Positions 19,666 to 28,342 of a DNA stretch of 64,000 nt are shown piece by piece. Under the pieces are notes generated by a model. It was not told the DNA's origin, did not search any database, and was given only the letters and a program-made list of their open reading frames with translations. This DNA comes from Azospirillum griseum. GTDB lineage: Bacteria; Pseudomonadota; Alphaproteobacteria; Azospirillales; Azospirillaceae. Position 1 is the stretch's first letter. The number at the start of each line of letters is the position of its first letter. The stretch is taken from the NCBI RefSeq assembly GCF_003966125.1, contig NZ_RXMA01000002.1, positions 254,469 through 318,468 on the forward strand, read 5' to 3'. A program made the translations under genes and the position numbers.

Positions 19666-20271
19666 TCAGCCGACGCGGTGGGCGGTGGGAGATGGCGAAG
19701 CCTTTTTCGGGGCCTGCTCGGCCATCATGTGGGTCAGGCCCGCGCGCATGTAATCCCACCCGGTGTAGAAGGTCAGCGCCGCCGCGATCCAGATGCCGAA
19801 GGTGCCGACGAAGGTGACGGGAAACTCCGCCGGGCCGTAATCGCCGACGATCAGGAAGCCCAGGGCCAGCATCTGGATGCCGGTCTTCCATTTCGCCAGC
19901 CACGTCACCGGCACGCCGACGTGCAGCCCGGCCAGATACTCGCGCAGGCCGGACACCAGCACCTCGCGCAGCAGGATGACCACGGCGGGCAGGATCGACA
20001 GGCCGTTCAGCCGGTCAAACCCCACCAACATGATCAGCGTGGCCGCCACCAACAGCTTGTCGGCGATGGGGTCCAGGAACTTGCCGATGACGCTTTCCTG
20101 CGCCCAGGCGCGGGCCAGATAGCCATCGAACCAATCGGTGATGCAGGCGGCACCGTACAGCGCGCAGGCGGTGTAGGCCGCCCAGGCTTCCGACACATAG
20201 AACAACCCGACGACCGGCGGGATCACCGCGATGCGCGACAAGGTCAGCAGGTTGGGCAGGCTGGTCAACAT
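19666..20271 (-). CDS. pgsA: CDP-diacylglycerol--glycerol-3-phosphate 3-phosphatidyltransferase PgsA
   Basis: PgsA makes phosphatidylglycerol phosphate in the inner membrane. The 201-residue protein has several hydrophobic helices and the CDP-alcohol phosphotransferase motif D-G-x2-A-R-x8-G-x3-D-x3-D, seen as DWFDGYLARAW with GKFLDPIADK. The N terminus 'MLTSLPNLLTLSRI' is typical. It lies between uvrC (78 bp upstream) and mobB (15 bp downstream), an order common in alphaproteobacteria. Confidence 0.95.
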   Translation of the reverse strand: MLTSLPNLLTLSRIAVIPPVVGLFYVSEAWAAYTACALYGAACITDWFDGYLARAWAQESVIGKFLDPIADKLLVAATLIMLVGFDRLNGLSILPAVVILLREVLVSGLREYLAGLHVGVPVTWLAKWKTGIQMLALGFLIVGDYGPAEFPVTFVGTFGIWIAAALTFYTGWDYMRAGLTHMMAEQAPKKASPSPTAHRVG

Positions 20272-20349
20272 GGTCGGAGACTCGAACCGCTGGTGGGGGC
20301 CGCTGGAGGCTGGCCGCTGAAAGGTGCGTGGGCACCGGGCGGGCGCATT

Positions 20350-22296
20350 CTAACCGTCGGGATGGAAGTGGTCGTATATCTTTTTTGCAACGGTTCGGCT
20401 GACTCCCTCCACCGCCTCCAGATCGGCCAGCCCGGCCCGCGCCACCGCCGCCCCGCTGCCGAAATGGTGCAGCAGCGCTTTCTTGCGCGCCGGACCGATG
20501 CCGGGGATCTCGTCGATGGGGGATTTGCCGATGGCCTTGGTCCGTTTGGCCCGGTGGGTGCCGATGGCAAAGCGGTGCGCCTCGTCGCGCAACCGTTGCA
20601 GGAAATAGAGAACGGGGTCGCGCGGCTCCATCTGGAAGGGCGCGCGGCCTTCGATCAGGAAATGCTCGCGCCCGGCGTCGCGGTCCGGCCCCTTGGCGAT
20701 GCCGACCAGGGTCACGTCGTCGATTCCCAGCTCGGCGAACACCTCGCGCGCAACGTTCAACTGGCCGATGCCGCCATCGATCAGCACCAGATCGGGCCAG
20801 CTTCCCAGCGTGCGTTCGGGGTCCTCCTTGATGGCGCGGCCGAATCGGCGGGTCAGCACCTCGCGCATCATCGCGAAATCGTCGCCAGCCGCCCCTTCGG
20901 TGCGGATGTTGAACTTGCGGTAGGCGTTCTTGATGAAGCCCTCCGGCCCGGCGACGATCATGGCGCCGATGGCGTGCGCGCCCTGGATGTGGGAGTTGTC
21001 GTAGACCTCCACCCGCTCCGGCGGCGAATCCAGGCCGAAGACGTCGGCCACCCCCTCCAGCAAGCGGGCCTGGGAGGAGCTTTCGGCCAGCCGCCGCCCG
21101 TGCGCCTCGCGCGCGTTGGTCAGGGCGTGGTCGACGATGCGCCGCTTCTCCCCGCGCTTGGGTTCGACCAGCTCGACCTTGTGGTCGGCGCGCAGGCTCA
21201 GCGCCTCCGTCAGCAACTCCAGTTCGGGCAGCGGGTGGCTGACCAGCACCAGCGGCGGCGCGGCCTTGTTCTCGTAGAACTGGGCGATGAAGGCGGCCAG
21301 CACCTCCTCGATCTCGGCGGTCTTGTCGTGGCTGGGGAAATAGGCGCGGTTGCCGTAATTCCGCCCGCCGCGAAAGAAGAAGACCTGGATGCAGGTCAAC
21401 CCGCCCTCGCTGTGGGCGGCGACGACGTCGGCGTCCTCCACCACCCCTTCGACGTTGATGTCCTGGTGGGCCTGGATGGCGGTGAGCGCGCGGATGCGGT
21501 CGCGGTAGCGCGCCGCCGTTTCGAAATCCATGGCGTCGGACGCCGCCATCATCTGGGCGACGAACTCCGTCTGGATGTCGCGGCTCTTGCCCGCCAGGAA
21601 GTCGCGGGCCTGCCCGACCTGGGCCTGATACTCCTCCGGCGAGACGCGGGCCACACAGGGCGCGGTGCAGCGCTTGATCTGGTATTGCAGGCAGGGCCGC
21701 GTGCGCGAGGCGAAGACGGTGTCGGCGCAACTGCGCAGCAGGAAGGCGCGTTGCAGCGCGGTGATGGTGCGGTTGACCGCCCCGGCCGACGCGAAGGGGC
21801 CGAAATAATCCGCCTCCCGCCCGCGCGCCCCGCGATGCTTGGTGAGCTGCGGGTAGTCGTGATCCTTGGTGATCATGATGTGCGGGAAGGTCTTGTCGTC
21901 CCGCAGCAGCACGTTGTAGCGCGGGGCCAGCCGCTTGATCAGGTTGGATTCCAGCAGCAGCGCCTCGACCTCGGTGTGGGTCGTGACGAACTCCATGGTT
22001 TCGGTTTCCGACACCATGCGCTGAAGGCGAATCGGCAGCTTGGCGACCTGGGTGTAGTTCGTCACCCGGCGTTTCAGGTTGCGTGCCTTGCCGACGTACA
22101 GCACCGCGCCGTCGCCCGCCAGCATCCGATAGACGCCGGGCGTTTGCGGCAGGGTTTTCAAATGCTCGCGGATGATCTCCACCCCGCGCGCCAGATCGGC
22201 GGGGCGGCGGCGCGCGCGCGGGGCGGCGGGGGCAGGATCGGGGGCCGCCCCGGGCGGGGTGTCGGGGGGGAGGTCGGAGGGATGCGTTGCGGACAT
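20350..22296 (-). CDS. uvrC: UvrABC system subunit UvrC
   Basis: UvrC makes both incisions around DNA lesions in nucleotide-excision repair. The 648-residue protein has a Pro/Ala-rich N-terminal leader, the GIY-YIG nuclease ('[29 protein letters not shown]', key GVYR and YVGKA), a UvrB-binding middle, and the C-terminal RNase H-like and helix-hairpin-helix parts ('[12 protein letters not shown]', '[18 protein letters not shown]'). The ATG at 22296 gives '[12 protein letters not shown]'; the frame runs further up but without support. The UvrC activity needs uvrA and uvrB located elsewhere. Confidence 0.95.
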   Translation of the reverse strand: MSATHPSDLPPDTPPGAAPDPAPAAPRARRRPADLARGVEIIREHLKTLPQTPGVYRMLAGDGAVLYVGKARNLKRRVTNYTQVAKLPIRLQRMVSETETMEFVTTHTEVEALLLESNLIKRLAPRYNVLLRDDKTFPHIMITKDHDYPQLTKHRGARGREADYFGPFASAGAVNRTITALQRAFLLRSCADTVFASRTRPCLQYQIKRCTAPCVARVSPEEYQAQVGQARDFLAGKSRDIQTEFVAQMMAASDAMDFETAARYRDRIRALTAIQAHQDINVEGVVEDADVVAAHSEGGLTCIQVFFFRGGRNYGNRAYFPSHDKTAEIEEVLAAFIAQFYENKAAPPLVLVSHPLPELELLTEALSLRADHKVELVEPKRGEKRRIVDHALTNAREAHGRRLAESSSQARLLEGVADVFGLDSPPERVEVYDNSHIQGAHAIGAMIVAGPEGFIKNAYRKFNIRTEGAAGDDFAMMREVLTRRFGRAIKEDPERTLGSWPDLVLIDGGIGQLNVAREVFAELGIDDVTLVGIAKGPDRDAGREHFLIEGRAPFQMEPRDPVLYFLQRLRDEAHRFAIGTHRAKRTKAIGKSPIDEIPGIGPARKKALLHHFGSGAAVARAGLADLEAVEGVSRTVAKKIYDHFHPDG

Positions 22297-22768
22297 GGCC
22301 CGACTGTCGTCGAGGCGCTGCCTGCGGTCAACCACCCGACGCGGATCCGCTGCGCATCGGGGACCTGCCGCCCGAGCCGCCACGCCGACTCACCCCTTTT
22401 CCCCCGCCCGCAAGACTATCCACGATTCCTGTGGATAAGTGTGTCGATAACATTGGGCCGAACCCCCTGGAACCCAAGCGGCGCAAGGGTTCGCGTGCCT
22501 ATGCACAAAAAATAGGCATTTATGCTAACCCATTGATTTCTCTTGGTCAGCCCCGAGTCAAGCGGGGGAAATGACGCTGCGGCACAAAAATGTCATTGAC
22601 CGCAAACGCCCTCTTGCAAGGGGCTGGGCACCTGTGTAAAACGCGCGGTCCTTTTCAAGCCTGGGCACAGATCACCCCAATCAAACCCCTCCACCTGTCA
22701 CCGGCGGCGGTTGGGATGGCGTGTGTCCACGACGCAACGTTGGGGCATGGATCGCGGGACATCGGACG
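22297..22768. promoter_or_regulatory. 472-bp region upstream of uvrC
   Basis: The flanking genes are both on the minus strand, so the uvrC promoter is here. An inverted pair TATCCAC (22417-22423) / GTGGATA (22431-22437) includes one perfect DnaA-box sequence, TGTGGATAA, at 22430-22438. A plus-strand promoter-like pair is CTTGCA, 17 bp, then GTAAAA near 22613-22641, although no plus-strand gene follows for about 950 bp. An AATGAC/GTCATT inverted repeat is at 22570-22597. I find no tRNA or protein gene. Confidence 0.45.
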
Positions 22769-23539
22769 CTATTCGACCGGGACGAAGCCATGCGCGGGCT
22801 GCGCCCATCCCAGATGCTCCCCGCCATCCAGGGCGATCATCTGGCCGGTCATCGCCGGGGCGTCGATCAGGAAACGGACGGCCGCGCAGATCTCCGCCGG
22901 GGTCGTTCCCCGCCGCAACGGGGTGGCGTCCCACTGGGCGGCAAAGTCGGCCTCCGTCTGGCGTTCGTTGCGCAGGGTCGGGCCGGGGCCGATGCCGTTG
23001 ACGCGGATGCGCGGGGCCAGGGCCTGCGCCATGCTGCGGGTCAAGGCCCACAGCCCCATCTTGGACAGGGTGTAGGACAGGAAATGCGGGGTGGGGTTCC
23101 ACACCCGCTGATCGAGCAGATTGACGATCAGGCCGCGCTCGTCGGGCGGCAGATGGGCGGCGAAGGCCTGCGACAGCACAAAGGGGGCGCGGAGGTTGGC
23201 CTCCATATGCGCGTCCCAACTGGCGCGGGTGGCGTCCTCCACCTCGTCGCGCTCGAAGCGGGAGGCGTTGTTGACCAGCAGGGTCAGCGGGCCAAGACGC
23301 TCGACGGCGGCGGGGACCAGGGTTTGCACCTCCGCCTCGCAGCCGAGATCGGCGGGCAACGCGACGGCGTCCCCGCCCTGGCCGGTGATCTCCGTCACCA
23401 CCTCCGCCGCCGCGCGGGCGGAGCGGTGGTAATGCACGGCGACGGCCCAGCCCTGGGCGGCGAGATCGAGCGCGATGGCCCGACCGATGCGTTTGCCGGC
23501 CCCGGTGACGAGGGCCGCTTTCCTCTTGATCTCAACCAT
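22769..23539 (-). CDS. SDR oxidoreductase, pteridine reductase-like (FolM-like)
   Basis: This 256-residue short-chain dehydrogenase has the NADPH site 'ALVTGAGKRIGRAIALDLA' (TGAGKRIG), 'LVNNASRFERDEV' and the catalytic Y-x3-K in 'SYTLSKMGLW'. The 'GAGKRIG' start, 'NNAS.F..D' and the 'NLLDQRVWNPTPHFLSYT' stretch recall pteridine or dihydromonapterin reductases. The ATG at 23539 diverges from the next gene by 57 bp. The substrate assignment is an inference. Confidence 0.87.
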   Translation of the reverse strand: MVEIKRKAALVTGAGKRIGRAIALDLAAQGWAVAVHYHRSARAAAEVVTEITGQGGDAVALPADLGCEAEVQTLVPAAVERLGPLTLLVNNASRFERDEVEDATRASWDAHMEANLRAPFVLSQAFAAHLPPDERGLIVNLLDQRVWNPTPHFLSYTLSKMGLWALTRSMAQALAPRIRVNGIGPGPTLRNERQTEADFAAQWDATPLRRGTTPAEICAAVRFLIDAPAMTGQMIALDGGEHLGWAQPAHGFVPVE

Positions 23540-23596
23540 GCCGCCATAGGTACCTTGCCACCGGCGCGGGTCAAGGGGGATGGAAGGAAAACCGGG

Positions 23597-24472
23597 ATGT
23601 TGCGCGAAGCCTTTGAGTATTGGACCACCCCATGCCGCCCGCAGGCCCGCCGCCTGGGCTATCTGGCCGAAGCGGTGGCGCTGGGCGCACGGCACCGCCG
23701 CCAGCGGCTGGGGTGGGAGCCGCACGCCGCCGCCTGCCGCCGCTTCATCACCCAGGCGGCGGCGCTGGCCCCGGCGGGCGGGCGGGCGGCGGTGATCGGG
23801 TCGGGGCTGTTGATCGAAATCCCGCTGGACGCCCTGCGCGCCCGGTTCGACGAGGTTCTGTTGATCGACATGGTCCACACCCGCAGCGTCCGCCGACGCA
23901 CCGCCGGGATGCCCAACGTCCGGCTGATCGAGTTGGATGTCACCGGCGCGCTCGACGCGCTGGATGCGGCGCTGACGGCCAAGGCCGGGGCGCTGCCCAC
24001 CGGCTTCGCCCCGCCCGCCCTGCCCGGCCCGCGCGCCGAGGGGGCACCCAACGGAGCGCCACTGTCCTTTGCGGTGTCCTGCAACCTGCTGTCCCAATTG
24101 CCCCTGATGCCGCTGGACGCCATCGACCGGCGCGCGCCGACGATTCCCGACGCGGAGCGGCTGGCCTTCGCCCAGCGGTTGGCCACCGATCATCTGCGCT
24201 GGCTGGCCGGGCTGGCGACGCGGGCCGCCCTGTTCAGCGACACCGAAAGCCTGTGGATCCGCAACGGCGTGGTAGAGGAGCGGGAGGACTCCCTGTGGGG
24301 CCTGTCCCTGCCCGCCCCGGACGCCGAATGGCTGTGGGACATCGCCCCCGCTCCGGAGCAGGAGCGCGACCGCGACCAGCGCCACCGGGTGGGCGGCTGG
24401 CTGGATGTCAGCGGTCTGGTCAATCATCCAATGGCGAACGATCCAAACCGCAACAGACCGCCGCGCGATTGA
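23597..24472 (+). CDS. Unknown protein with methyltransferase-like Rossmann motif
   Basis: I do not recognise this 291-residue protein as a named enzyme. Residues ~58-115 look like a SAM-methyltransferase core: a glycine loop 'AAVIGSGLLIEIP', an acidic end of strand 2 'VLLIDMVH', and 'NVRLIELDVTG'. A further 'LSFAVSCNLLSQLPL' could be motif IV. A purine-rich GGAAGGAAA is upstream of the ATG at 23597. No signal peptide is seen. It diverges from the SDR gene; 141 bp follow before the next small gene. Confidence 0.7.
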   Translation: MLREAFEYWTTPCRPQARRLGYLAEAVALGARHRRQRLGWEPHAAACRRFITQAAALAPAGGRAAVIGSGLLIEIPLDALRARFDEVLLIDMVHTRSVRRRTAGMPNVRLIELDVTGALDALDAALTAKAGALPTGFAPPALPGPRAEGAPNGAPLSFAVSCNLLSQLPLMPLDAIDRRAPTIPDAERLAFAQRLATDHLRWLAGLATRAALFSDTESLWIRNGVVEEREDSLWGLSLPAPDAEWLWDIAPAPEQERDRDQRHRVGGWLDVSGLVNHPMANDPNRNRPPRD

Positions 24473-24613
24473 TTGGGCAAACGGATGCCGGACGCGGGGG
24501 GCGGCGATGCGCGATGCGCGTTTCTTGGGGCAGTCCTGTTGTCCTATCTTGATGTCAGAAACAAGAAAGTCCTGGGAGGGGACGTCTCTCAATCCTTGAG
24601 GAGATTTCCCGCC

Positions 24614-24793
24614 ATGTCCTTCCAAGCCCCCCAATACGAGCGCGATCCCCGCAGCTACGACGAGATCATGCTCGCCGCCCGCCAGATGCGCGCCGACTAC
24701 ATGCGTCACCTGTTCGCCAAGCTGCGCGCGTCTCTGTTCGGCAGCAACACCGACCTCAACCACGGCCCGGCCCTGACGCCCCACGCGCGTTGA
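24614..24793 (+). CDS. Small basic protein of unknown function (59 aa)
   Basis: The 59-residue protein is mainly one amphipathic helix, 'EIMLAARQMRADYMRHLFAKL' in part, with alternating basic and hydrophobic positions. GAGGAG lies 12-17 nt before the ATG at 24614. It weakly recalls the small 'RSP_7527-type' or DUF1127-like alphaproteobacterial proteins, but I cannot place it firmly. It may be expressed from its own promoter in the 141-bp gap before it. It is included because the start signal, codon use and compactness look genuine. Confidence 0.6.
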   Translation: MSFQAPQYERDPRSYDEIMLAARQMRADYMRHLFAKLRASLFGSNTDLNHGPALTPHAR

Positions 24794-24989
24794 TTGGCGA
24801 CGCGTCCGCGCCGGTGTCGGTCGGTGTGTCCTGTCAGTGTTCCCCGTTTGGGACCTTCCCCGTCGGACCTTCTCTGTCTGGGGCGTTCCCTGCGGCGGTG
24901 TTTCCTGCTAGACCGTGATGGATCGGGGTTGGCGCTGTTCACCGCCGCGCCGCCCGACCCGTCATCCTATCTTTGCAAGGAACTTCGCG

Positions 24990-25178
24990 TTGTCTCAGCT
25001 CCACACGGGCCGAACCTATGAACTCCGCGACACCCCGGAACGCCTGATGAGCGTCTGGCCGGTGGTGCGCGACACCGACCCCAACGCCGTGATCGTCACG
25101 GCGGCGGGCGACAACATCGGCGTGATCGGCACCAACAACCGCGACGCCATGCAGAAGGGCAAGGACGCCCTGGGCTGA
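24990..25178 (+). CDS. Small unknown protein with a TTG start (62 aa)
   Basis: This 62-residue acidic-neutral protein starts 'MSQLHTGRTYELRDTPERLM'. The TTG at 24990 was chosen because AAGGA lies 8 nt upstream; an ATG at 25050 lacks such a site, and longer frames read random sequence. The middle, 'VIVTAAGDNIGVIGTNN', has a strand-turn-strand character. No known domain is recognised. A terminator at 25206-25249 follows, which supports a real transcription unit. Confidence 0.55.
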   Translation: MSQLHTGRTYELRDTPERLMSVWPVVRDTDPNAVIVTAAGDNIGVIGTNNRDAMQKGKDALG

Positions 25179-25205
25179 CGCCTGAGCGCCACGCACAAAG
25201 ACAAG

Positions 25206-25249
25206 GGCGAAGACGGTCGGCCACCAGGCCGCTGTCTTCGCCCCTTTTG
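25206..25249 (+). terminator. Intrinsic terminator after the small gene
   Basis: A 10-bp stem, GGGCGAAGAC (25206-25215) with GTCTTCGCCC (25235-25244), encloses an inner small hairpin and is followed by CTTTTGTT. It fits termination of the plus-strand transcript ending at 25178. Confidence 0.75.
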
Positions 25250-25317
25250 TTGGTGCAGTTGGCTTTGTTGCTGCGCTCCGGGCGGTGCCGATGCCCCACC
25301 CGGTCAGCGCCGCCGCG

Positions 25318-26025
25318 TCATTGCGCCGAAACGATCTCGCCATGCTTGGTGCAGGCGACCTCGGCCAGATCGACGAACGCGCCGGTGATGGCCTCCGGCT
25401 GGGTGATCGTGGTGGGATCCTCGCCCGGAAAGGCCTGGGTGCGCAGCTTGGACGCGACGACGCCGGGATCGAGCAGATTGACCCGCAACGGCGACCCGGC
25501 GATCTCCATGGCGTAGGTCTTGACGATCATCTCCAGCGCCGCCTTGCTGGCCCCATAGGGACTCCAGTAGGGGTACGGGGCCTTGGCCGCCGCCGAGGTG
25601 ACGAAGATCGCCCGACCGGCGTCGGAGGTGCGCAACAGGCGGTCCAGCGACCGGATCAGCCGGTAGTTCGACGTCACGTTCAGATCCATCACCCGCGACC
25701 ACAGCTTCGGATCATATTGGGCGATGGGGCCGAGCGCCTCCAGCGCACCGGCGTTGCTGACGAGAATGTCGAGCTTCCCGAACCGCTCGTAGATCGAATA
25801 GCCAAGCTGGTCGATCTTGTCATAGTCGCGCAGATCCAGCGGGACCAAGGTGGCGTTGCGCCCGGTGGCGGCGAAAATGGCGTCGTCCACCTCCTCCAGC
25901 CCGCCGACGGTGCGGGCGGTCAGGATGACGTGCGCGCCCTCGGCGGCGAAACGCTTGGCGACGGCGGCACCAATGCCGCGCGACGCGCCGGTGATGAGAG
26001 CGGTGCGGCCGGACAAACGGGACAT
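25318..26025 (-). CDS. SDR family NAD(P)-dependent oxidoreductase
   Basis: This 235-residue short-chain dehydrogenase has 'ALITGASRGIGAAVAKRFA' (TGASRGIG), 'NAGALEALGPI', the Ser in 'FVTSAAA' and the catalytic pair in 'YGASK'. It follows purF after a terminator-like hairpin, an order seen in other alphaproteobacteria, where these proteins are annotated only as SDRs. The ATG at 26025 begins 'MSRLSGRTALITG'. No substrate can be named. Confidence 0.92.
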   Translation of the reverse strand: MSRLSGRTALITGASRGIGAAVAKRFAAEGAHVILTARTVGGLEEVDDAIFAATGRNATLVPLDLRDYDKIDQLGYSIYERFGKLDILVSNAGALEALGPIAQYDPKLWSRVMDLNVTSNYRLIRSLDRLLRTSDAGRAIFVTSAAAKAPYPYWSPYGASKAALEMIVKTYAMEIAGSPLRVNLLDPGVVASKLRTQAFPGEDPTTITQPEAITGAFVDLAEVACTKHGEIVSAQ

Positions 26026-26061
26026 GGATCGACGCTCGACTGATGGGGACAGAAAACACCC

Positions 26062-26096
26062 CCTCCGCCCAATCGAATGAAGGGATCGGGCGGAGG
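26062..26096 (-). terminator. Terminator downstream of purF
   Basis: A 9-bp stem, CCTCCGCCC (26062-26070) with GGGCGGAGG (26088-26096), lies 15 bp past the purF stop. On the minus strand it is followed by a T-rich TGTTTTCTG stretch. It may only reduce read-through into the SDR gene. Confidence 0.7.
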
Positions 26097-26111
26097 AGGA
26101 ACCGAACAGGG

Positions 26112-27554
26112 TTAGGCGCGAACGGGCACAGCCGGATCGGGGCTGTCCAGCGCGTCGGTCAACGCGATGGGGTATTCGCCGGTGAAGCAGGCGTCGCAAT
26201 AGCTGAGCTTGGTGGGATCGCGCTTCTCCTCGCCCATCGCCCGGTACAGGCCGTCGAGCGAGATGAAGGCCAGGCTGTCGGCCTGGATGAAGTCGCGCAT
26301 TTCCTCAACGCTCATGCGGTGCGCCAGCAGCTTGCTCTGCTCCGGCGTGTCGATGCCGTAGAAGCAGGGGTGCGAGGTCGGCGGGCTGGAAATGCGCATG
26401 TGCACTTCGGCGGCCCCGGCGGCGCGCACCATCTCGACGATCTTCTTGGAGGTCGTGCCGCGCACGATCGAATCATCGACCAGCACGACGCGCTTGCCCT
26501 CGATCATCGCGCGGTTGGCGTTGTGCTTCAGCTTCACGCCCAGATGGCGGATCTGGTCGGTCGGCTCGATGAAGGTGCGGCCAACGTAATGGTTGCGGAT
26601 GATGCCGAGATCGAACGGCACGCCCGCTTCCTGGGCGTAGCCCAAGGCGGCGGGAACACCGCTGTCGGGAACCGGCACGATCACGTCGGCGGGCACCCCG
26701 GCCTCGCGCGCCAGTTCACGGCCGATGCGCTGGCGGGCCTGATAGACGGAGGTCCCCTCCATCACGCTGTCGGGACGGGCGAAATAGATGTATTCGAAGA
26801 TGCAGAAGCGGCGGCCCTGCGGCTGGAACGGCCGCATGCTGTGCACGCCGTCGGCGTCGATGACGATCATCTCACCCGGCTCAACGTCGCGGATCAGCTC
26901 CGCGCCGACGATGTCGAGCGCGCAGGTCTCGCTGGTCAGGATGTGCACGTCGCCCAGCTTGCCGAGCACCAGCGGGCGCACGCCCAGCGGGTCGCGCACG
27001 CCGATCACCTTGTTGGCGGTCAGGGCCACCAGGGAGAAGGCCCCCTCGACCTGCCGCACCGCCTCGATCAGGCGATCGACCGGCGAGCCGCCGCGCGCGG
27101 TCGCCATCAGATGGACGATCACCTCGGTGTCGGTGGAGGACTGGAACAGGCAGCCCCGGCGGACCAGCTGGCGGCGCAGGGTCTGCGCGTTGGTCAGGTT
27201 GCCGTTGTGGGCCAGCGCGAAGCCGCCGAATTCGAAATCGGCGTAAAGCGGCTGGACGTTGCGGATCGAGGTGTCGCCGGTGGTGGCGTAACGGACGTGG
27301 CCGATGGCCGACGCACCCTTCAGCTTGGCGATGATCGCCTCGGAGCTGAAATGGTCGCCCACCAGACCCAAGGTGTGCTGAAGGTGGAACTGGCTGCCGT
27401 CGAAGCTGACGATGCCCGCCGCCTCCTGCCCGCGATGTTGCAGGGCGTGCAGCCCCAGCGCGGTGATGGCGCCCGCTTGCGGGTTGCCGTAGATCCCGAA
27501 CACGCCGCACTCTTCGCGCAGCTTGTCGTCGTCAAACGGATGCGTCGTCAGCAT
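26112..27554 (-). CDS. purF: Amidophosphoribosyltransferase PurF
   Basis: PurF makes 5-phosphoribosylamine from PRPP and glutamine, the first purine-specific step. The 480-residue protein has a 15-residue propeptide before nucleophile Cys16 (CGVFGIYG), the glutaminase features 'HRGQEAAGI' and 'AHNGNLTN', and the PRPP loop '[16 protein letters not shown]'. A cluster of late cysteines, '[12 protein letters not shown]', matches the iron-sulfur type of PurF. It lies 86 bp past cvpA, as in many proteobacteria. Confidence 0.97.
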   Translation of the reverse strand: MLTTHPFDDDKLREECGVFGIYGNPQAGAITALGLHALQHRGQEAAGIVSFDGSQFHLQHTLGLVGDHFSSEAIIAKLKGASAIGHVRYATTGDTSIRNVQPLYADFEFGGFALAHNGNLTNAQTLRRQLVRRGCLFQSSTDTEVIVHLMATARGGSPVDRLIEAVRQVEGAFSLVALTANKVIGVRDPLGVRPLVLGKLGDVHILTSETCALDIVGAELIRDVEPGEMIVIDADGVHSMRPFQPQGRRFCIFEYIYFARPDSVMEGTSVYQARQRIGRELAREAGVPADVIVPVPDSGVPAALGYAQEAGVPFDLGIIRNHYVGRTFIEPTDQIRHLGVKLKHNANRAMIEGKRVVLVDDSIVRGTTSKKIVEMVRAAGAAEVHMRISSPPTSHPCFYGIDTPEQSKLLAHRMSVEEMRDFIQADSLAFISLDGLYRAMGEEKRDPTKLSYCDACFTGEYPIALTDALDSPDPAVPVRA

Positions 27555-27640
27555 CTCAGAAGTCCTTACGTTAAACGCGCCCCGTGGCGGGAGCGCCGTC
27601 AGCGGGCGTCAGCACGAAAAAGAAGGTCGGGCGGCGCAAC

Positions 27641-28330
27641 TCATCGCGCGTTGTTTTGGATCAGCCGTTCAAGGTCGCCGCGTTCGCGGTCCTTATAACC
27701 GGTATCGGGTGCCGGTGCACCCCCGGTCTTCGAAGGGCTGGGCACCGGCGTGGACAGGCGGTCCAGCGCCTCCTTGGCCTCGATCGCCTGTTTGGCGCGG
27801 TCGCGCGCCATGTCCAGTTGTCCCAGGCTGTCCTTGCGCAGATTTTCCGGGACGATCTGATAGACGAACGCCGCGCCGGTGGCCAGGAAGGGCCGGGTCT
27901 TGGCGTTCTGCAACCAGGCCGGATGCTCGTTGGTGTTGGGGACCAGCCAGACGAACAGCAGATAGGCGATCGACACCAGCGCCGCGCCCTTGGCCAGGCC
28001 GAAGACGAAGCCGAGCGACCGGTCGAGCGCCGATAGGCTGGAATTCTGCACCCCGCGCGACAGCGACCGCCCGATGATGGTCAGCACGATCAGCGCGACG
28101 ATGTAGATGCCGATGGACGCCACGGCGTAGGCCAGCATCTCGAACTTGATGCGCTGCTGGACCAGCGGCAGGACATAGGGCAAGGCGTACAGCGTCGCCA
28201 CGCCCGCCCCGGCCCAGGACGCGACCGACAGCACTTCGGCCACCATGCCACGGGTGAAGGCCAGCAGGGCGGCCAGCAGCAGCACGGCGATGACGGCGGC
28301 ATCCGCCGGATTGACGGGAAAATTCTCCAT
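27641..28330 (-). CDS. cvpA: CvpA family membrane protein
   Basis: CvpA is an inner-membrane protein of poorly known function, first linked to colicin V production. The 229-residue protein has four hydrophobic segments in its first ~135 residues, including 'AVIAVLLLAALLAFTRGMVAE', and the 'SxSxxDRxLGxxFGLxKG' pattern, here 'LSALDRSLGFVFGLAKG'. The C-terminal part is charged and likely cytosolic. It is placed between radA (12 bp) and purF, the usual order. Confidence 0.92.
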   Translation of the reverse strand: MENFPVNPADAAVIAVLLLAALLAFTRGMVAEVLSVASWAGAGVATLYALPYVLPLVQQRIKFEMLAYAVASIGIYIVALIVLTIIGRSLSRGVQNSSLSALDRSLGFVFGLAKGAALVSIAYLLFVWLVPNTNEHPAWLQNAKTRPFLATGAAFVYQIVPENLRKDSLGQLDMARDRAKQAIEAKEALDRLSTPVPSPSKTGGAPAPDTGYKDRERGDLERLIQNNAR

Positions 28331-28342
28331 GGCCTTACGCTC

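Noticed and set aside
22410..22440. Replication origin, because of the DnaA-type boxes
   Set aside because: Only one perfect box and one partial box, no AT-rich unwinding element and no dnaA or hemE/parA genes nearby.
19429..22515. A 1028-residue plus-strand frame opposite mobB, pgsA and uvrC
   Set aside because: Shadow of three well-supported genes on the other strand; no domain is visible.
22721..24472. A 583-residue plus-strand frame across 22721-24472
   Set aside because: Only the part from 23597 is a gene. The first half is antisense to a clear SDR gene (22769-23539) and has no ribosome site.
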